Positions 27,691-36,686 of a stretch of DNA of 64,000 bases are shown here, one piece after another. Position 1 is the first letter of the stretch; the number at the start of each line of letters is the position of its first letter. Made by a program: the position numbers and the translations under genes. Where the stretch lies: positions 1,581,001 through 1,645,000 of the forward strand of contig NZ_CP014168.1 in assembly GCF_001717955.1 (NCBI RefSeq), read 5' to 3'. Under the pieces are notes generated by a model. That model saw nothing but the letters and a program-made list of their open reading frames with translations. It made no database searches and had not been told where the DNA came from. Origin of the DNA: Sphingomonas panacis (GTDB lineage: Bacteria > Pseudomonadota > Alphaproteobacteria > Sphingomonadales > Sphingomonadaceae).

Positions 27691-28682
27691 AAATCGCGAT
27701 CGGCATCAAGGCGCTCAACGAGGCGACCAAGATCGAGGCGGCGCTGCGCAGCGCGCTCGCCGCTGTCGAACCTTATGGCGGCACGGTGCTGCTTGCCGAC
27801 AGCGGTTCGAGCGACGCGACCGTCGAGATCGCGCGCAGGCTGCCGGTCGTGGTCGTCCAGCTCGCCAATCGCGACGAACGATCGTGCGGCGCCGGCGCGC
27901 AACTCGCCTTCCAGCATCTCGATGCCGACTATTTCTGCCTGATCGATGGCGACATGACGCTGGTGCCGGGCTTTATCGAGGCGAGCCTCGCGTATCTCGA
28001 CGCGAATCCCGATGTCGCGGGCGTCGGTGGGCAAGTGATCGAGCGCAATCTCGAGGCCGAGGAGTTCCAGATCCGCGCTGCCGCGATGGCACGCGAGGCG
28101 CATCGCCGCGCCGGCCCGGTCGATCGGCTCGATGGCGGCGGGGTGTATCGGATGCGCGCGATTCGCGAGGTCGGCTATTTCTCCGATCGCAACCTCCATT
28201 CGTTCGAGGAGTTCGATCTCGCCGCGCGGCTGACCAGCCGTGGCTGGACGCTGGTGCGGATCGACGTGCCGGCGGTCGAGCATCGCGGCCATTCGGGCAA
28301 CGGCTATCGGCTGCTGCTGTACCGGCTCACCTCGGGGCAGATGGGCGGCGCGGGCGAGGTGCTGCGCGCGAGCATCGGCAAGCCGCATTTCGGGCTGGTC
28401 GTGCGACGGCTCGGGCATGTCCGCAAGGCGGTGGTGATCGCAGGCTGGTGGCTGTCGCTGGTGCTTGCGCTGTGGCGCGCGCCGGTGGTTGCGGCGGCGC
28501 TGGTGATCGTGCCGGTCGCGTGGCTTGGGTGGCGGCGCGGATCGCTCGCGCTCGGGCTGTATTCGTTCGCGATGTGGAACGCGCTTGCAGTCGGGCTGAT
28601 CGGCGGGCTGTTCCGGCGGCGCGTGCCGCCGACGCGGCCGCTCGCCTCGGTCGCGTTCACGCGGTTGCCGCCGGCTCCATAG
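27687..28682 (+). CDS. glycosyltransferase family 2
   Basis: 331 residues. GT-A fold: IAIGIKALNEATKIEAAL, the LADSGSSDAT nucleotide loop, the DGD motif in YFCLIDGDMTLVPG, and an acceptor-side SFEEFDLAARLTSRGW (ED motif). Two hydrophobic helices near the C-terminus (about 255-310) anchor it in the inner membrane. The ATG overlaps the flippase stop (ATGA). It ends 26 bases inside the convergent GT4 gene. Confidence 0.88.
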   Translation: MKIAIGIKALNEATKIEAALRSALAAVEPYGGTVLLADSGSSDATVEIARRLPVVVVQLANRDERSCGAGAQLAFQHLDADYFCLIDGDMTLVPGFIEASLAYLDANPDVAGVGGQVIERNLEAEEFQIRAAAMAREAHRRAGPVDRLDGGGVYRMRAIREVGYFSDRNLHSFEEFDLAARLTSRGWTLVRIDVPAVEHRGHSGNGYRLLLYRLTSGQMGGAGEVLRASIGKPHFGLVVRRLGHVRKAVVIAGWWLSLVLALWRAPVVAAALVIVPVAWLGWRRGSLALGLYSFAMWNALAVGLIGGLFRRRVPPTRPLASVAFTRLPPAP

Positions 28683-29727
28683 CATCGATCGCGGCGGCGA
28701 GCGTCGCGACGCAGGCCGCCCAGCTATAATCCTCGCGAACGCGCGCGCCCATCGCGGCGCCGCGATGGCGCAGATCGTCGAGACGGTTGGCTTCGAGCCA
28801 GGCTTCCGCGTCGGCGACGGCTGTGTCCGGGGCGACGAGATGGCCGTCATAGGCCGAGGTCATCGCGCGCACGCCAGCCATGTCGATCGCGATCGGGAGC
28901 GTGCCGGCGGCCATCGCTTCGAGCACGATCAGCGGGAAACTGTCGAGCCGCGACAGGTGGACGAGGATGTCGGCGTCCCCCAGCGCGGCGATCAATGCCG
29001 GGCCATCGAGCCAGTCGGACAAAGCGATGTGGGGCTTGAGGCCGTTCGCTTCGATGCGGGCGTAAAGCTCCTGCATCAACGCTTCGTCACCGCGTCCGAT
29101 GATCCGCGCGGTGAAGGGCACCCCGGCGCGGTCCAGCGCGGCGCACAGATCGACGATCGCGAGACTGCCTTTGCCCTCTGAGAGCCGGCCGGCGTGGATC
29201 AGCCGCAGCGCGGGCTCGGTGGGTAGCGCGGCGGGGGGCGTGAAACTCTCCGGCGGCAGGAAGGTGCGGATCGTCGAACGCGGCACATGCGCGGGCAGGT
29301 CGATCTCGGCGTCCTGCCCGTCGAACAGCAGGGCGATCCGGTCGGCGCGCGCGGCCAGCGTGCGGGACAGCCAGCGCAGTACGGCGATGCGTTGCAAGCG
29401 GCTGTTCGCGCCGAGATGCAGCGTCACCAGCACGCGGATGCCGAGCGCCTTGGCGAGCAGCACGAACAGCAGATCGGGCAGATTGGCGGCGTTGAGCCAC
29501 AGCACGTCGATCGGCACGCGGTTGGCGCGGCGGAACGCGTTCAGCGCGCGCAGGAAGCGCGGCAGGCGCGCGGGATTGAGATGGCCGCTATGGGCTTGCA
29601 ACCAGAGGACATCGCACGCCTGCCAATGCGTCCGCACCGCCTCGAGCGCGCGGGCGCAGAAGATTTCGACGCCGCCGGGGTCGCGCGTCGAGCCCCCGAC
29701 GATGCACAGGCGTTTTGCGGGTGTCAC
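28657..29727 (-). CDS. glycosyltransferase family 4
   Basis: 356 residues. N-terminal RLCIVGGSTRDPGGVEIFCARAL (G-G-V-E acceptor loop) and C-terminal RLIHAGRLSEGKGSLAIVDL, ADILVHLSRLDSFPLIVLEAMAAGTLPIA with the E-x7-E-like donor motif. Last gene of a minus-strand run that begins with the sialic-acid synthase. I chose the GTG at 29727 because it lies just before the first strand; the ribosome-binding site is weak. Confidence 0.83.
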   Translation of the reverse strand: MTPAKRLCIVGGSTRDPGGVEIFCARALEAVRTHWQACDVLWLQAHSGHLNPARLPRFLRALNAFRRANRVPIDVLWLNAANLPDLLFVLLAKALGIRVLVTLHLGANSRLQRIAVLRWLSRTLAARADRIALLFDGQDAEIDLPAHVPRSTIRTFLPPESFTPPAALPTEPALRLIHAGRLSEGKGSLAIVDLCAALDRAGVPFTARIIGRGDEALMQELYARIEANGLKPHIALSDWLDGPALIAALGDADILVHLSRLDSFPLIVLEAMAAGTLPIAIDMAGVRAMTSAYDGHLVAPDTAVADAEAWLEANRLDDLRHRGAAMGARVREDYSWAACVATLAAAIDAMEPAATA

Positions 29728-29810
29728 GGGTGTCTGGTCACGATGGGGCGAGACCGGGGACGCAGCGCGCGAGGACCATGCTCGTCCAATAGGGGGTTCA
29801 CCGGGGTTGC

Positions 29811-30716
29811 TCAAGCGCGGCCGAGCAGCCGGTTGAGCTCGCGTTTGGGGCGCAGCATCAGCCCCTCGGCGGAGACGGTCATGCGCTTGACGTCGACCAG
29901 AGTCGCCGGTCCCGCCGCCGAGAGCGTGTGCAGCCCGGCGCCGAACGGCGCGGCGGCGAGCGGAGCGGTGAAGCGGGTGCCAGCGCGCGCGGCGAAGCGA
30001 GTCTCGTCGAGCGTCTCGATCTCCAGCAGCGTGACCGCGCCGCCATAGGTGCGCGAACAGTCCTGCACCGGCAGCAGGATTCGCCCGTCGGCGGTGACGA
30101 TGGGCGTGCCGCCGGGGCGCGAACTCGCGCGGCCGGTCCGCACCGGATTGGCGGGATGCGGGGTCCACGGCCCGGCGAGCCGATCGGCGAAGGCGATGTT
30201 GAGCGCGCTCATTCCGTCCTGTCCATGTGCGGTCGACGTGTAGAACAGCCACCAGCGGCCTTTGTGCCACAGCGGCGTCGCATCGACGGGCGCGGGATCG
30301 ACGGTGATGGTGAGCGCCGGCTCCCAGCGATCGGGGAAGGCGACCGCACGGTAGAGGGTGAGGCGGCCCGACTGGTTCGCCTCTGGCATCAGCCAGGTTT
30401 CGCCCTCGGCATCGAACACGACCGGATAGGACAGATGCCACGGCTCGCGCAGCACCGGGCGCTGCTCGACGAAGCGATATGCCGCGTCGAATACCAATAC
30501 ATCGATCGTGCCGACCGGGTGGCGATAGTCGAACGTCTCGACGAACACGTACAGCAGCCCGCCGCGCCAATAGCCGAACGGATCGGCCTGAAAGCGCAGG
30601 CTTTCGAGACCCGGCGCCCAGTGCAGCGGCAGGCCTTCGAGCGTGCCGCGCGCGACGATCTCGGCCAGCGGCAGTGGTATGATCAGCGGGTGCCAGATGT
30701 CCTTTGCGAGGCGCAT
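29811..30716 (-). CDS. beta-propeller protein, GIPC glucosamine-transferase-like domain
   Basis: 301 residues. Repeated blades with W/F-rich motifs (FQADPFGYWRGG, WHLSYPVVFDAEGETWLMPEANQSG, DATPLWHKGRWWLFYTS, SSRPGGTPIVTADGRILLPVQDC) form the five-bladed propeller shared by GH43/GH32-like folds and the N-terminal part of plant glucosamine inositolphosphorylceramide transferase homologues. In bacterial loci this family travels with glycosyltransferases and formyltransferases. Catalytic role unknown. Start with ATG at 30716, 14 bases after the acyltransferase stop. Confidence 0.65.
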   Translation of the reverse strand: MRLAKDIWHPLIIPLPLAEIVARGTLEGLPLHWAPGLESLRFQADPFGYWRGGLLYVFVETFDYRHPVGTIDVLVFDAAYRFVEQRPVLREPWHLSYPVVFDAEGETWLMPEANQSGRLTLYRAVAFPDRWEPALTITVDPAPVDATPLWHKGRWWLFYTSTAHGQDGMSALNIAFADRLAGPWTPHPANPVRTGRASSRPGGTPIVTADGRILLPVQDCSRTYGGAVTLLEIETLDETRFAARAGTRFTAPLAAAPFGAGLHTLSAAGPATLVDVKRMTVSAEGLMLRPKRELNRLLGRA

Positions 30717-30730
30717 GACCGTCTTCCCGG

Positions 30731-32713
30731 CTATCGCGCCTGTGCGGCGAGGACGTGGCGCGCGCCGGCGGCGCTGACATGATTCTCGTCGCGGAAGAAC
30801 AGCGTCTTGCCGATGCCGGTCCCGCAGTGCAGCCCGGTGCAGAGCCGCTGGAGCGCGTCGACATATTCGGCGCCGGTCTGCGCGGCGAGCGTGCGCAGGA
30901 TCGTGTTCGCCTCAGGGATTTCGCGGCGCGTGGTGAGATCGGCCTCGCAATGCTGGGAATCGTCGCCGCGCCAGGCGGCGCGCGCCATGCATTTGGGCGC
31001 GGATACGGCGAATTCGGGCGTCGGGCCGATCAGCGTCACCATTTTGCCGGCGTGGCGAAGCCGAACGATCATGCCGCGCACCGAGACGATGAAGGCGTGG
31101 CGGCTGGTCGCGCTGTCGATCGGCTCGCCGGGGTGAAGCTGGAGATAGCCGTTGGTGGTGCCACCGCCGCCGGGGCCGAGGAACTTGCCCCAGCGCCCCG
31201 AGATATAGACGTGGCCGATCGCCGGATCGGCGACGATGCCGGCAAGAATCGCGTTGTTGAACGCCGCGCACGCATCATTGCGATCGCCGACCTGATCGAG
31301 CTGAATCGCGCCGGCAAACGGCGCGCAGCCGTTCTTGGTGATGCTGCGCAAAGTGAGGCTACGCGCCTCGAGTTGCGCCGCGAGCGCGTCCTTCATTTGC
31401 AGCGCATGCGAATCGCCCCACAGGACGATGCTCGGTTCAGGGTTGGCGGGGGCAAGACAGGGCCGCATTACCGCGGCCGATACGGTCGGCCCGACCAGCC
31501 CGCAGCCGGGCAGCGCGCGATGCGGGAGCGACTTCGATACCGTATCGTACTGGCGGGCGAGCGGTGGCAGGCGCTGCGGCAGGCCCTTCGCCGCCACCAG
31601 CACGCCGGCGACAGCAGCGACCACCGCCATCGCGGCTACGCCCGTCGCGGCGGTACGGCGCTGCGTGGCGACGTCGCGGTCCCGCACTTGCCGGAACGGT
31701 TGTTCGATATAGCGCCACGACAGGATCGCCAGCAGCAGCGATGCGACGAGCGCGGCCACCGCCTCCACCGTCGAAAGCGGGCGGCTGAGCGCGAGCTGTG
31801 ACAGCGACAGGATCGGCCAGTGCCACAGATACAGCGAGTAGGAGACCAGCCCGATCCCGACCAGCGGCGACCACGTCAGCAGCCGGGTCGCCGGGCCATC
31901 CGCCTGCCCGGCGTAGAGCAGCAGGGCGGTGCCGAGGCACGGCACCAGCGCCGCGAAGCCGGGGAAGAGTATCGAATCGTAAAAGAACACCACAGCATAG
32001 GCGATCAGCGCGAGACCGGCGACGCCGCCGATCGCCAGCCAGCGGTGATGGCGCGGCGCAGGCGGCGGCAGCAGCACCAACGTTGCGCCGATCAGCAGTT
32101 CCCAGCTTCGCGACGGCAGCATGTAGAAGGCGCTGGTCGGCGATTTCACCGTCAGCCACTGCGACAGCAGCAGCGACGCCACCAAAGCGATCAGCACGAT
32201 GGCGAGCGCGGCGCGGCGCGGCAGCTTGGCGAGCACCAGCACCACCAGCGGCCAGAGGATGTAGAATTGCTCCTCCACCGCCAGCGACCACGTATGCAGC
32301 AGCGGCAGATCGATGTTGGGATCGCCGAAATAGTTGGTCGTCTTCCAGAACCAGATGTTCGACGAGAACAGCACCGCCCACAGCAGCGACCAGCCGTAGG
32401 AATACAGCTCCGACGGCAGCAGGATGACCAGCGCGGCGAGCGTGGTCGCGGCCAGCACCGCGATCAGCGCCGGGAAGATGCGGCGGATGCGGCGATCGTA
32501 GAAGCCGAGGATCGAGAACCGCCCGGCAGCGGCGCTGCGGAACAGTACCGACGAGATCAGGTAGCCCGAGATCACGAAGAAGATATCGACCCCGACGAAC
32601 CCGCCCGGCAGGCCGAGCCCGGCGTGGAACAGCAGCACCGGCACGATCGCCAGTGACCGCAGTCCATCGATGTCGCGGCGGTGGTGGAGGAGCGGTGTTG
32701 CCGCCCGCTGCAT
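30731..32713 (-). CDS. membrane O-acyltransferase with SGNH domain
   Basis: 660 residues, the second OafA-type protein of the locus. The acyltransferase-3 domain starts at RDIDGLRSLAIVPVLLFHAG and has VDIFFVISGYLISS, RRIRRIFPALIAV and TWSLAVEEQFYILWP. The periplasmic SGNH domain has GDSHALQM and the His of DENHVSAAG near the end. Likely O-acetylates the surface glycan. The ATG at 32713 shares a base with the stop of the pyruvyltransferase gene (TGATG). Confidence 0.9.
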   Translation of the reverse strand: MQRAATPLLHHRRDIDGLRSLAIVPVLLFHAGLGLPGGFVGVDIFFVISGYLISSVLFRSAAAGRFSILGFYDRRIRRIFPALIAVLAATTLAALVILLPSELYSYGWSLLWAVLFSSNIWFWKTTNYFGDPNIDLPLLHTWSLAVEEQFYILWPLVVLVLAKLPRRAALAIVLIALVASLLLSQWLTVKSPTSAFYMLPSRSWELLIGATLVLLPPPAPRHHRWLAIGGVAGLALIAYAVVFFYDSILFPGFAALVPCLGTALLLYAGQADGPATRLLTWSPLVGIGLVSYSLYLWHWPILSLSQLALSRPLSTVEAVAALVASLLLAILSWRYIEQPFRQVRDRDVATQRRTAATGVAAMAVVAAVAGVLVAAKGLPQRLPPLARQYDTVSKSLPHRALPGCGLVGPTVSAAVMRPCLAPANPEPSIVLWGDSHALQMKDALAAQLEARSLTLRSITKNGCAPFAGAIQLDQVGDRNDACAAFNNAILAGIVADPAIGHVYISGRWGKFLGPGGGGTTNGYLQLHPGEPIDSATSRHAFIVSVRGMIVRLRHAGKMVTLIGPTPEFAVSAPKCMARAAWRGDDSQHCEADLTTRREIPEANTILRTLAAQTGAEYVDALQRLCTGLHCGTGIGKTLFFRDENHVSAAGARHVLAAQAR

Positions 32714-34017
32714 CACGGCCGCGTCTCCAAAAGGTCCAGACATTGTGCCGCATCGGCGGCGAGGCGCTTCGAGACGTCGAGAATTTGCGCTCGGCGCGTA
32801 TCGCCTGCCGCGAGCAGGTCTCTCGTCTGCCGCACGATCGTTTCCACATCGTCGTCCGACGGAAAGGCGCTGAATTCGCGCGGGTCCGCGTATTCCAACA
32901 GGGTCTGGATGCTCAGCGTCTTGTGCGAGTTCGAGCCGAGGAACACGCACGGCGTTCCACCCAGCGCGGCCATGATCGAGGGGTGCCAGCGCCCCGAGAC
33001 GAACGCCCGCGCGTTTGCCAGGATCGCGGCACCGGCCAGGATCGGCGTTTCCAGCGGGAGCAATTCGACGCCGGTATCGGTGGCGACGTCGATGAGGAAC
33101 CGGTCGCCGCCGCAGGTCGGGATCAGCAGCAGCGGGACGCCGACCGCCTTCAGTTTTCGCACCATGTTGGTGTAGGTCGATCGTGCGCGCGCCGGATCGC
33201 GCGCTGCCAGCGAACTCCCGCTGATCGCGACATATGCCCCGGAGGCGACCTTGGGCGGCACATGGCCGGTATGTTCGAAAAAGGGGAGCAGTCGTTCGAT
33301 CGCTGGGCGCGCCGGGCGGTCCGAATGGGTGAAATGATAGCGCCACGTGAACAGCGCGTCCGGCAACATCGTTGCGCGCACCGCTGGCATGTGCGCTTGA
33401 ACGAACGCGTAGGATGCCGGTTCGCGGACCACCACGGCGGCGCTGTCAGCGAGGATGCGTGCCGCGACATCGACGGTCGGCTGGTGAATGCCGTCGATCG
33501 GGCATTCCGACAGCATCGCGTTGAGATAATAGACCGGCTTGCCGCGCGTCTGCGCCAGCCGGCAGACGGTGAGGATGTAGAGCAATTTCTGGCGCGGCGG
33601 GGTGGTGAAGATCAGGTCGCCCTCGCCATTCACCGCGATCGCATCGCACGCTTCGACGGCGTCGAACAAGGCTCGCGCGAACGGCGAATAGGCGCGGGCA
33701 CGATCGATATTGTCGATGTTGCGGTCGAGATCGAGCGTCAGGCCGACCGGATCGCCGAGCCGTTCGAGCAGGCCGAGCACCGCCGCGCCGACGACCGGAA
33801 GCTTGCGGAGCTTCTTGCGGTAGAGCCTTTGCGCGAGCGGGCCGTAGAGCGCGTCGCCGATCCTGTCGGACACCGGATAGCGCGCCTCGATCATCTTGCC
33901 GGTTACGGCCGCGATGACCTCATGGTCGCGCGCAAGCAGTTCCCGCAGCGCGATGCTCGTCGCCCGGCACCCCCAGTTGATACGGTCGCTGTTGTCGCCA
34001 ACGTAGAGAAGCTTCAT
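32713..34017 (-). CDS. polysaccharide pyruvyltransferase family protein
   Basis: 434 residues. The N-terminal KLLYVGDNSDRINWGCRATS, the AVNGEGDLIF motif and the C-terminal GRWHPSIMAALGGTPCVFLGSNSHK match the polysaccharide pyruvyl transferase fold (GT-B-like, CsaB/WcaK group). Members add a ketal pyruvate from phosphoenolpyruvate to sugars, though some in this superfamily act differently. It lies 38 bases after the NANS-like synthase and is coupled to the acyltransferase, so the three genes probably decorate the same glycan. Confidence 0.75.
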   Translation of the reverse strand: MKLLYVGDNSDRINWGCRATSIALRELLARDHEVIAAVTGKMIEARYPVSDRIGDALYGPLAQRLYRKKLRKLPVVGAAVLGLLERLGDPVGLTLDLDRNIDNIDRARAYSPFARALFDAVEACDAIAVNGEGDLIFTTPPRQKLLYILTVCRLAQTRGKPVYYLNAMLSECPIDGIHQPTVDVAARILADSAAVVVREPASYAFVQAHMPAVRATMLPDALFTWRYHFTHSDRPARPAIERLLPFFEHTGHVPPKVASGAYVAISGSSLAARDPARARSTYTNMVRKLKAVGVPLLLIPTCGGDRFLIDVATDTGVELLPLETPILAGAAILANARAFVSGRWHPSIMAALGGTPCVFLGSNSHKTLSIQTLLEYADPREFSAFPSDDDVETIVRQTRDLLAAGDTRRAQILDVSKRLAADAAQCLDLLETRP

Positions 34018-34055
34018 GCCGGATGCGACGCGCTGAACATTCTCGGCATCGACGG

Positions 34056-34940
34056 TCAGGCGGCCTTTACGGCGTTGGGCTTGGGGCGCCACTTGAGCTT
34101 GTCGCGCTGGACCTGCTCGACCGGCAGGATCTCGGTCGACTTGTAGCGCAGCGCCGCGCTTACCGCGCGCGCGTCGCGGCTCAGCCGGCGCAGGCCATCG
34201 GGTTCGAGCGAGGCGGCGTGATCGGTGCCCTTCCAGGTCCGGTCGAGCGTGAAGTGGCGCTCGATCCACGACACGCCGAGCGCGACCGCCGCCATGTCGG
34301 CGGCGATGCCGAGGTGATGGCCCGAGAAGGCGATCGACTTGACGCTGTCGCCGAACTTTTCCGTGAGCCGGGTGATTTCGAGCAGGCACAGATCGTCGAA
34401 CGCGACCGGATAGCCCGAGGTGCAGGCGTAGAGCACGACATCCTTGGCGCGGCCGTTCTTGAGGAAGAAATCGACGATCTGCTCTTCCTCGGCCTGCGTG
34501 GTCATGCCGAGCGAGAGGTGGATCTCACCGTCGAAATCACTGGCGAGCACGCCGAGCATCTCGAAGTGGAGGTTGCAGGCCGAAGGCACCTTGAGCAATT
34601 TGGGCGCGAGCGTCGCCATCTCGCGCGCCGAGGTCGTGTCCCACACCGAGGTCGAATATTCGATGCCGAGCGACTCGCAATAGTCCTTGAGCTCGCGGTG
34701 CTGATCGACGTCGAATTCGAGATATTCGCGGTGCGCGCCATAGGTTTCGCCATAAGCGTTGGCCGGGTTCGGGTGCGGCGCGTTATACTGCTGTTCGGTC
34801 AGCAACTCGCGGTTGTTGCGCTTCTGGAACTTGACCACATCGGCCTTGGCATAGTCCGCCGCGACCTTGATGAGTTCCTTGGCGATCGACATCTCGCCCT
34901 TATGGTTGCAGCCGACCTCGGCAATGACCTTAACGCTCAT
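34056..34940 (-). CDS. nonulosonic acid (sialic acid-type) synthase, NANS-like, no SAF domain
   Basis: 294 residues of the NeuB TIM barrel: AEVGCNHKGE at 7-16, VKFQK at 36-40, SGHHLG at 206-211, ERHFTLDRTWKGTDHAASLEP at about 227-247. NeuB enzymes join a mannosamine- or mannose-type sugar to phosphoenolpyruvate. The SGHxxG motif (instead of SDHTxG), YGETYGAHREYLEF and the TWKGTDH stretch recall vertebrate NANS, which uses the 6-phosphate sugar and yields the 9-phosphate acid. The roughly 60-residue C-terminal antifreeze-like SAF domain of usual NeuB/NANS is absent. AGGAG lies seven bases before the ATG. Confidence 0.85.
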   Translation of the reverse strand: MSVKVIAEVGCNHKGEMSIAKELIKVAADYAKADVVKFQKRNNRELLTEQQYNAPHPNPANAYGETYGAHREYLEFDVDQHRELKDYCESLGIEYSTSVWDTTSAREMATLAPKLLKVPSACNLHFEMLGVLASDFDGEIHLSLGMTTQAEEEQIVDFFLKNGRAKDVVLYACTSGYPVAFDDLCLLEITRLTEKFGDSVKSIAFSGHHLGIAADMAAVALGVSWIERHFTLDRTWKGTDHAASLEPDGLRRLSRDARAVSAALRYKSTEILPVEQVQRDKLKWRPKPNAVKAA

Positions 34941-35091
34941 CAAGCACTCCTGCGACTGACGCTCACCATCGCGCGGCATGAAGGAGGCATCCTCCACGCA
35001 AGCAAAACGCGCCCGATCCATAACGTTATGCCGGATCAGCGCCCCGCACGCGGCATCCAAGCTTGCCCATTACATAGCCAAAGTGGCCCGA

Positions 35092-36519
35092 TCAGGCAAT
35101 TCGAATACGGGTACGGCGTTTCACTCTTTTGGGGCTGCGCGCTTCCGGCGCCGGCGCGCTCGCCATCATCAGCGCGGCGAGCAACGCGAGCACGATCGCG
35201 ATCGTCGTGGTGCGCACCGGATAATCGAAGGTCGAGTGAAGCAGGATCGCCGCGACCGCGACGCTCGCCGCGCAGCGGATCGGCCGGTCGGGCGCGTCGG
35301 CATCGAACCACGCGGCGATGCCGGCCCAGCCCAGCCATGCCAGCGCCGCGAGCAGCAGTACCGCGCCCGGCACGCCATATTCGAGCAGGATTTCAAGATA
35401 ATCGTCATGCGCGTGGTTGATGAAATAGGGGCGCATGTCCTCGATCGGCTCGACCATCGCATACACCGGGCGGAAGGTGGCGGGGCCGCTGCCGAACGGC
35501 AGGAAGCGCGGGACCGCCGACGCCGTCAGCCGCGCGAATTCGATACGATCCGAATCGACCACGCCCTCGGTCTGCACGCGCGTAACCAGTTTGCTGCCGA
35601 CCGAACTGAGGCCGAGCGCGCCGACGACCGCGATCAGCGCGAGGCAGATCGCGCCCCAGAGCAACACTGTCGGTACGGCGCCGCGGCTCCGGCGGCCGCG
35701 CGGCATGATGCGTGCGAGCAAGGCGCAGCCGATCAGCACCGGCACCGCCAGCACCAGCCCGGCGCGCGCGCTGGTCGCGACCAGCGCGACGATCGCCAGC
35801 CCGAACAGCGTCGCGCCGCCGAGCGCCAGCCCGCGCGCCTCGTCGCCGCGTTCGCGGAACCACGCCAGCGCGCCGGCGGCGGCGAGCGGCAGCGTGCACA
35901 GCATCAGCGTCGCCATGTGGTTGCGGTTGGGGAAGAAGCCGAGCGCGCCGTTGATGCTGGAGATATCGTAGAAATGCAGCGAGTGCGACGCGCCGCCGGG
36001 CACCTGCGCGAAGCCGACGAGAATCGCGATCAGCGTGACGGCGAGGAAGCCGTAGAGCAACGCCCAACGCTGTACCGTGGTCAAGCGTACCGCGATCAGG
36101 AACATCACGATCGGCGCGAGCAGATGCAGCGCGGTGAGCAATCCGACGCCGTCGCGCAGGCCGAGGCCATGCCACGGCGGAACGATGCCGGCGAGCGCAT
36201 AGGTGCGCAGCGCGAGGTCGCGGCCCGGCACGCTCGACCATATCGCCGGGGGCAGCGGCACCGAGTAGAGCAACGGCAGCGCGGCGATGGCGAGCATCAG
36301 CCAGACGGCGACCCGCGCCGCGCCCCGGGGCACGGCGATCCGCCTGCCGATGACGAGCCAGGTCAGGATGCCGAGCGCGGCGAGCTGGACCAGCAGATTG
36401 CCGACCGACGGCCGCGACGACCCGCCGAGGATGATCCCGGCGGCGAGCAGCAGCAGCGCCGCCACGAAGTCAGGGGCGAACAACCCGGCTGCGCGTGCGC
36501 GATCGCGAAGTTCGTCCAT
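35092..36519 (-). CDS. O-antigen ligase/polymerase family membrane protein
   Basis: 475 residues, about 11 transmembrane helices. The Wzy_C signature lies in a large periplasmic loop: FPNRNHMATLMLC, then DSDRIEFARL and INHAHDDYLEILLEYGVPG with the conserved H..D. Such proteins either polymerise repeat units (Wzy) or ligate glycan to lipid A-core; homology does not separate the two. It is 151 bases upstream of the sialic-acid synthase on the same strand. As no other polymerase is visible, it is the best candidate for Wzy here. Confidence 0.83.
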   Translation of the reverse strand: MDELRDRARAAGLFAPDFVAALLLLAAGIILGGSSRPSVGNLLVQLAALGILTWLVIGRRIAVPRGAARVAVWLMLAIAALPLLYSVPLPPAIWSSVPGRDLALRTYALAGIVPPWHGLGLRDGVGLLTALHLLAPIVMFLIAVRLTTVQRWALLYGFLAVTLIAILVGFAQVPGGASHSLHFYDISSINGALGFFPNRNHMATLMLCTLPLAAAGALAWFRERGDEARGLALGGATLFGLAIVALVATSARAGLVLAVPVLIGCALLARIMPRGRRSRGAVPTVLLWGAICLALIAVVGALGLSSVGSKLVTRVQTEGVVDSDRIEFARLTASAVPRFLPFGSGPATFRPVYAMVEPIEDMRPYFINHAHDDYLEILLEYGVPGAVLLLAALAWLGWAGIAAWFDADAPDRPIRCAASVAVAAILLHSTFDYPVRTTTIAIVLALLAALMMASAPAPEARSPKRVKRRTRIRIA

Positions 36520-36686
36520 TCAGCGGGGCTCGCGGTCGGGCATGTAGCCACTTCTCACGTCCGCTTTTTTTGTTCAAGACGCTCGCGCATGGATGCCGGC
36601 CCGCAATGGCATCGGCGTTTCGTATCAATATCGAACACGACACCGGGTTGGGCGCGGCTTGAACCCGAATCGCGAGGACCCAGTCG

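Noticed and set aside
34056..34940. Reading the synthase as a frameshifted NeuB that lost its SAF domain
   Set aside because: The stop is followed by a normal 38-base gap and the next gene; no SAF-like sequence is seen in other frames between 34056 and 34017.
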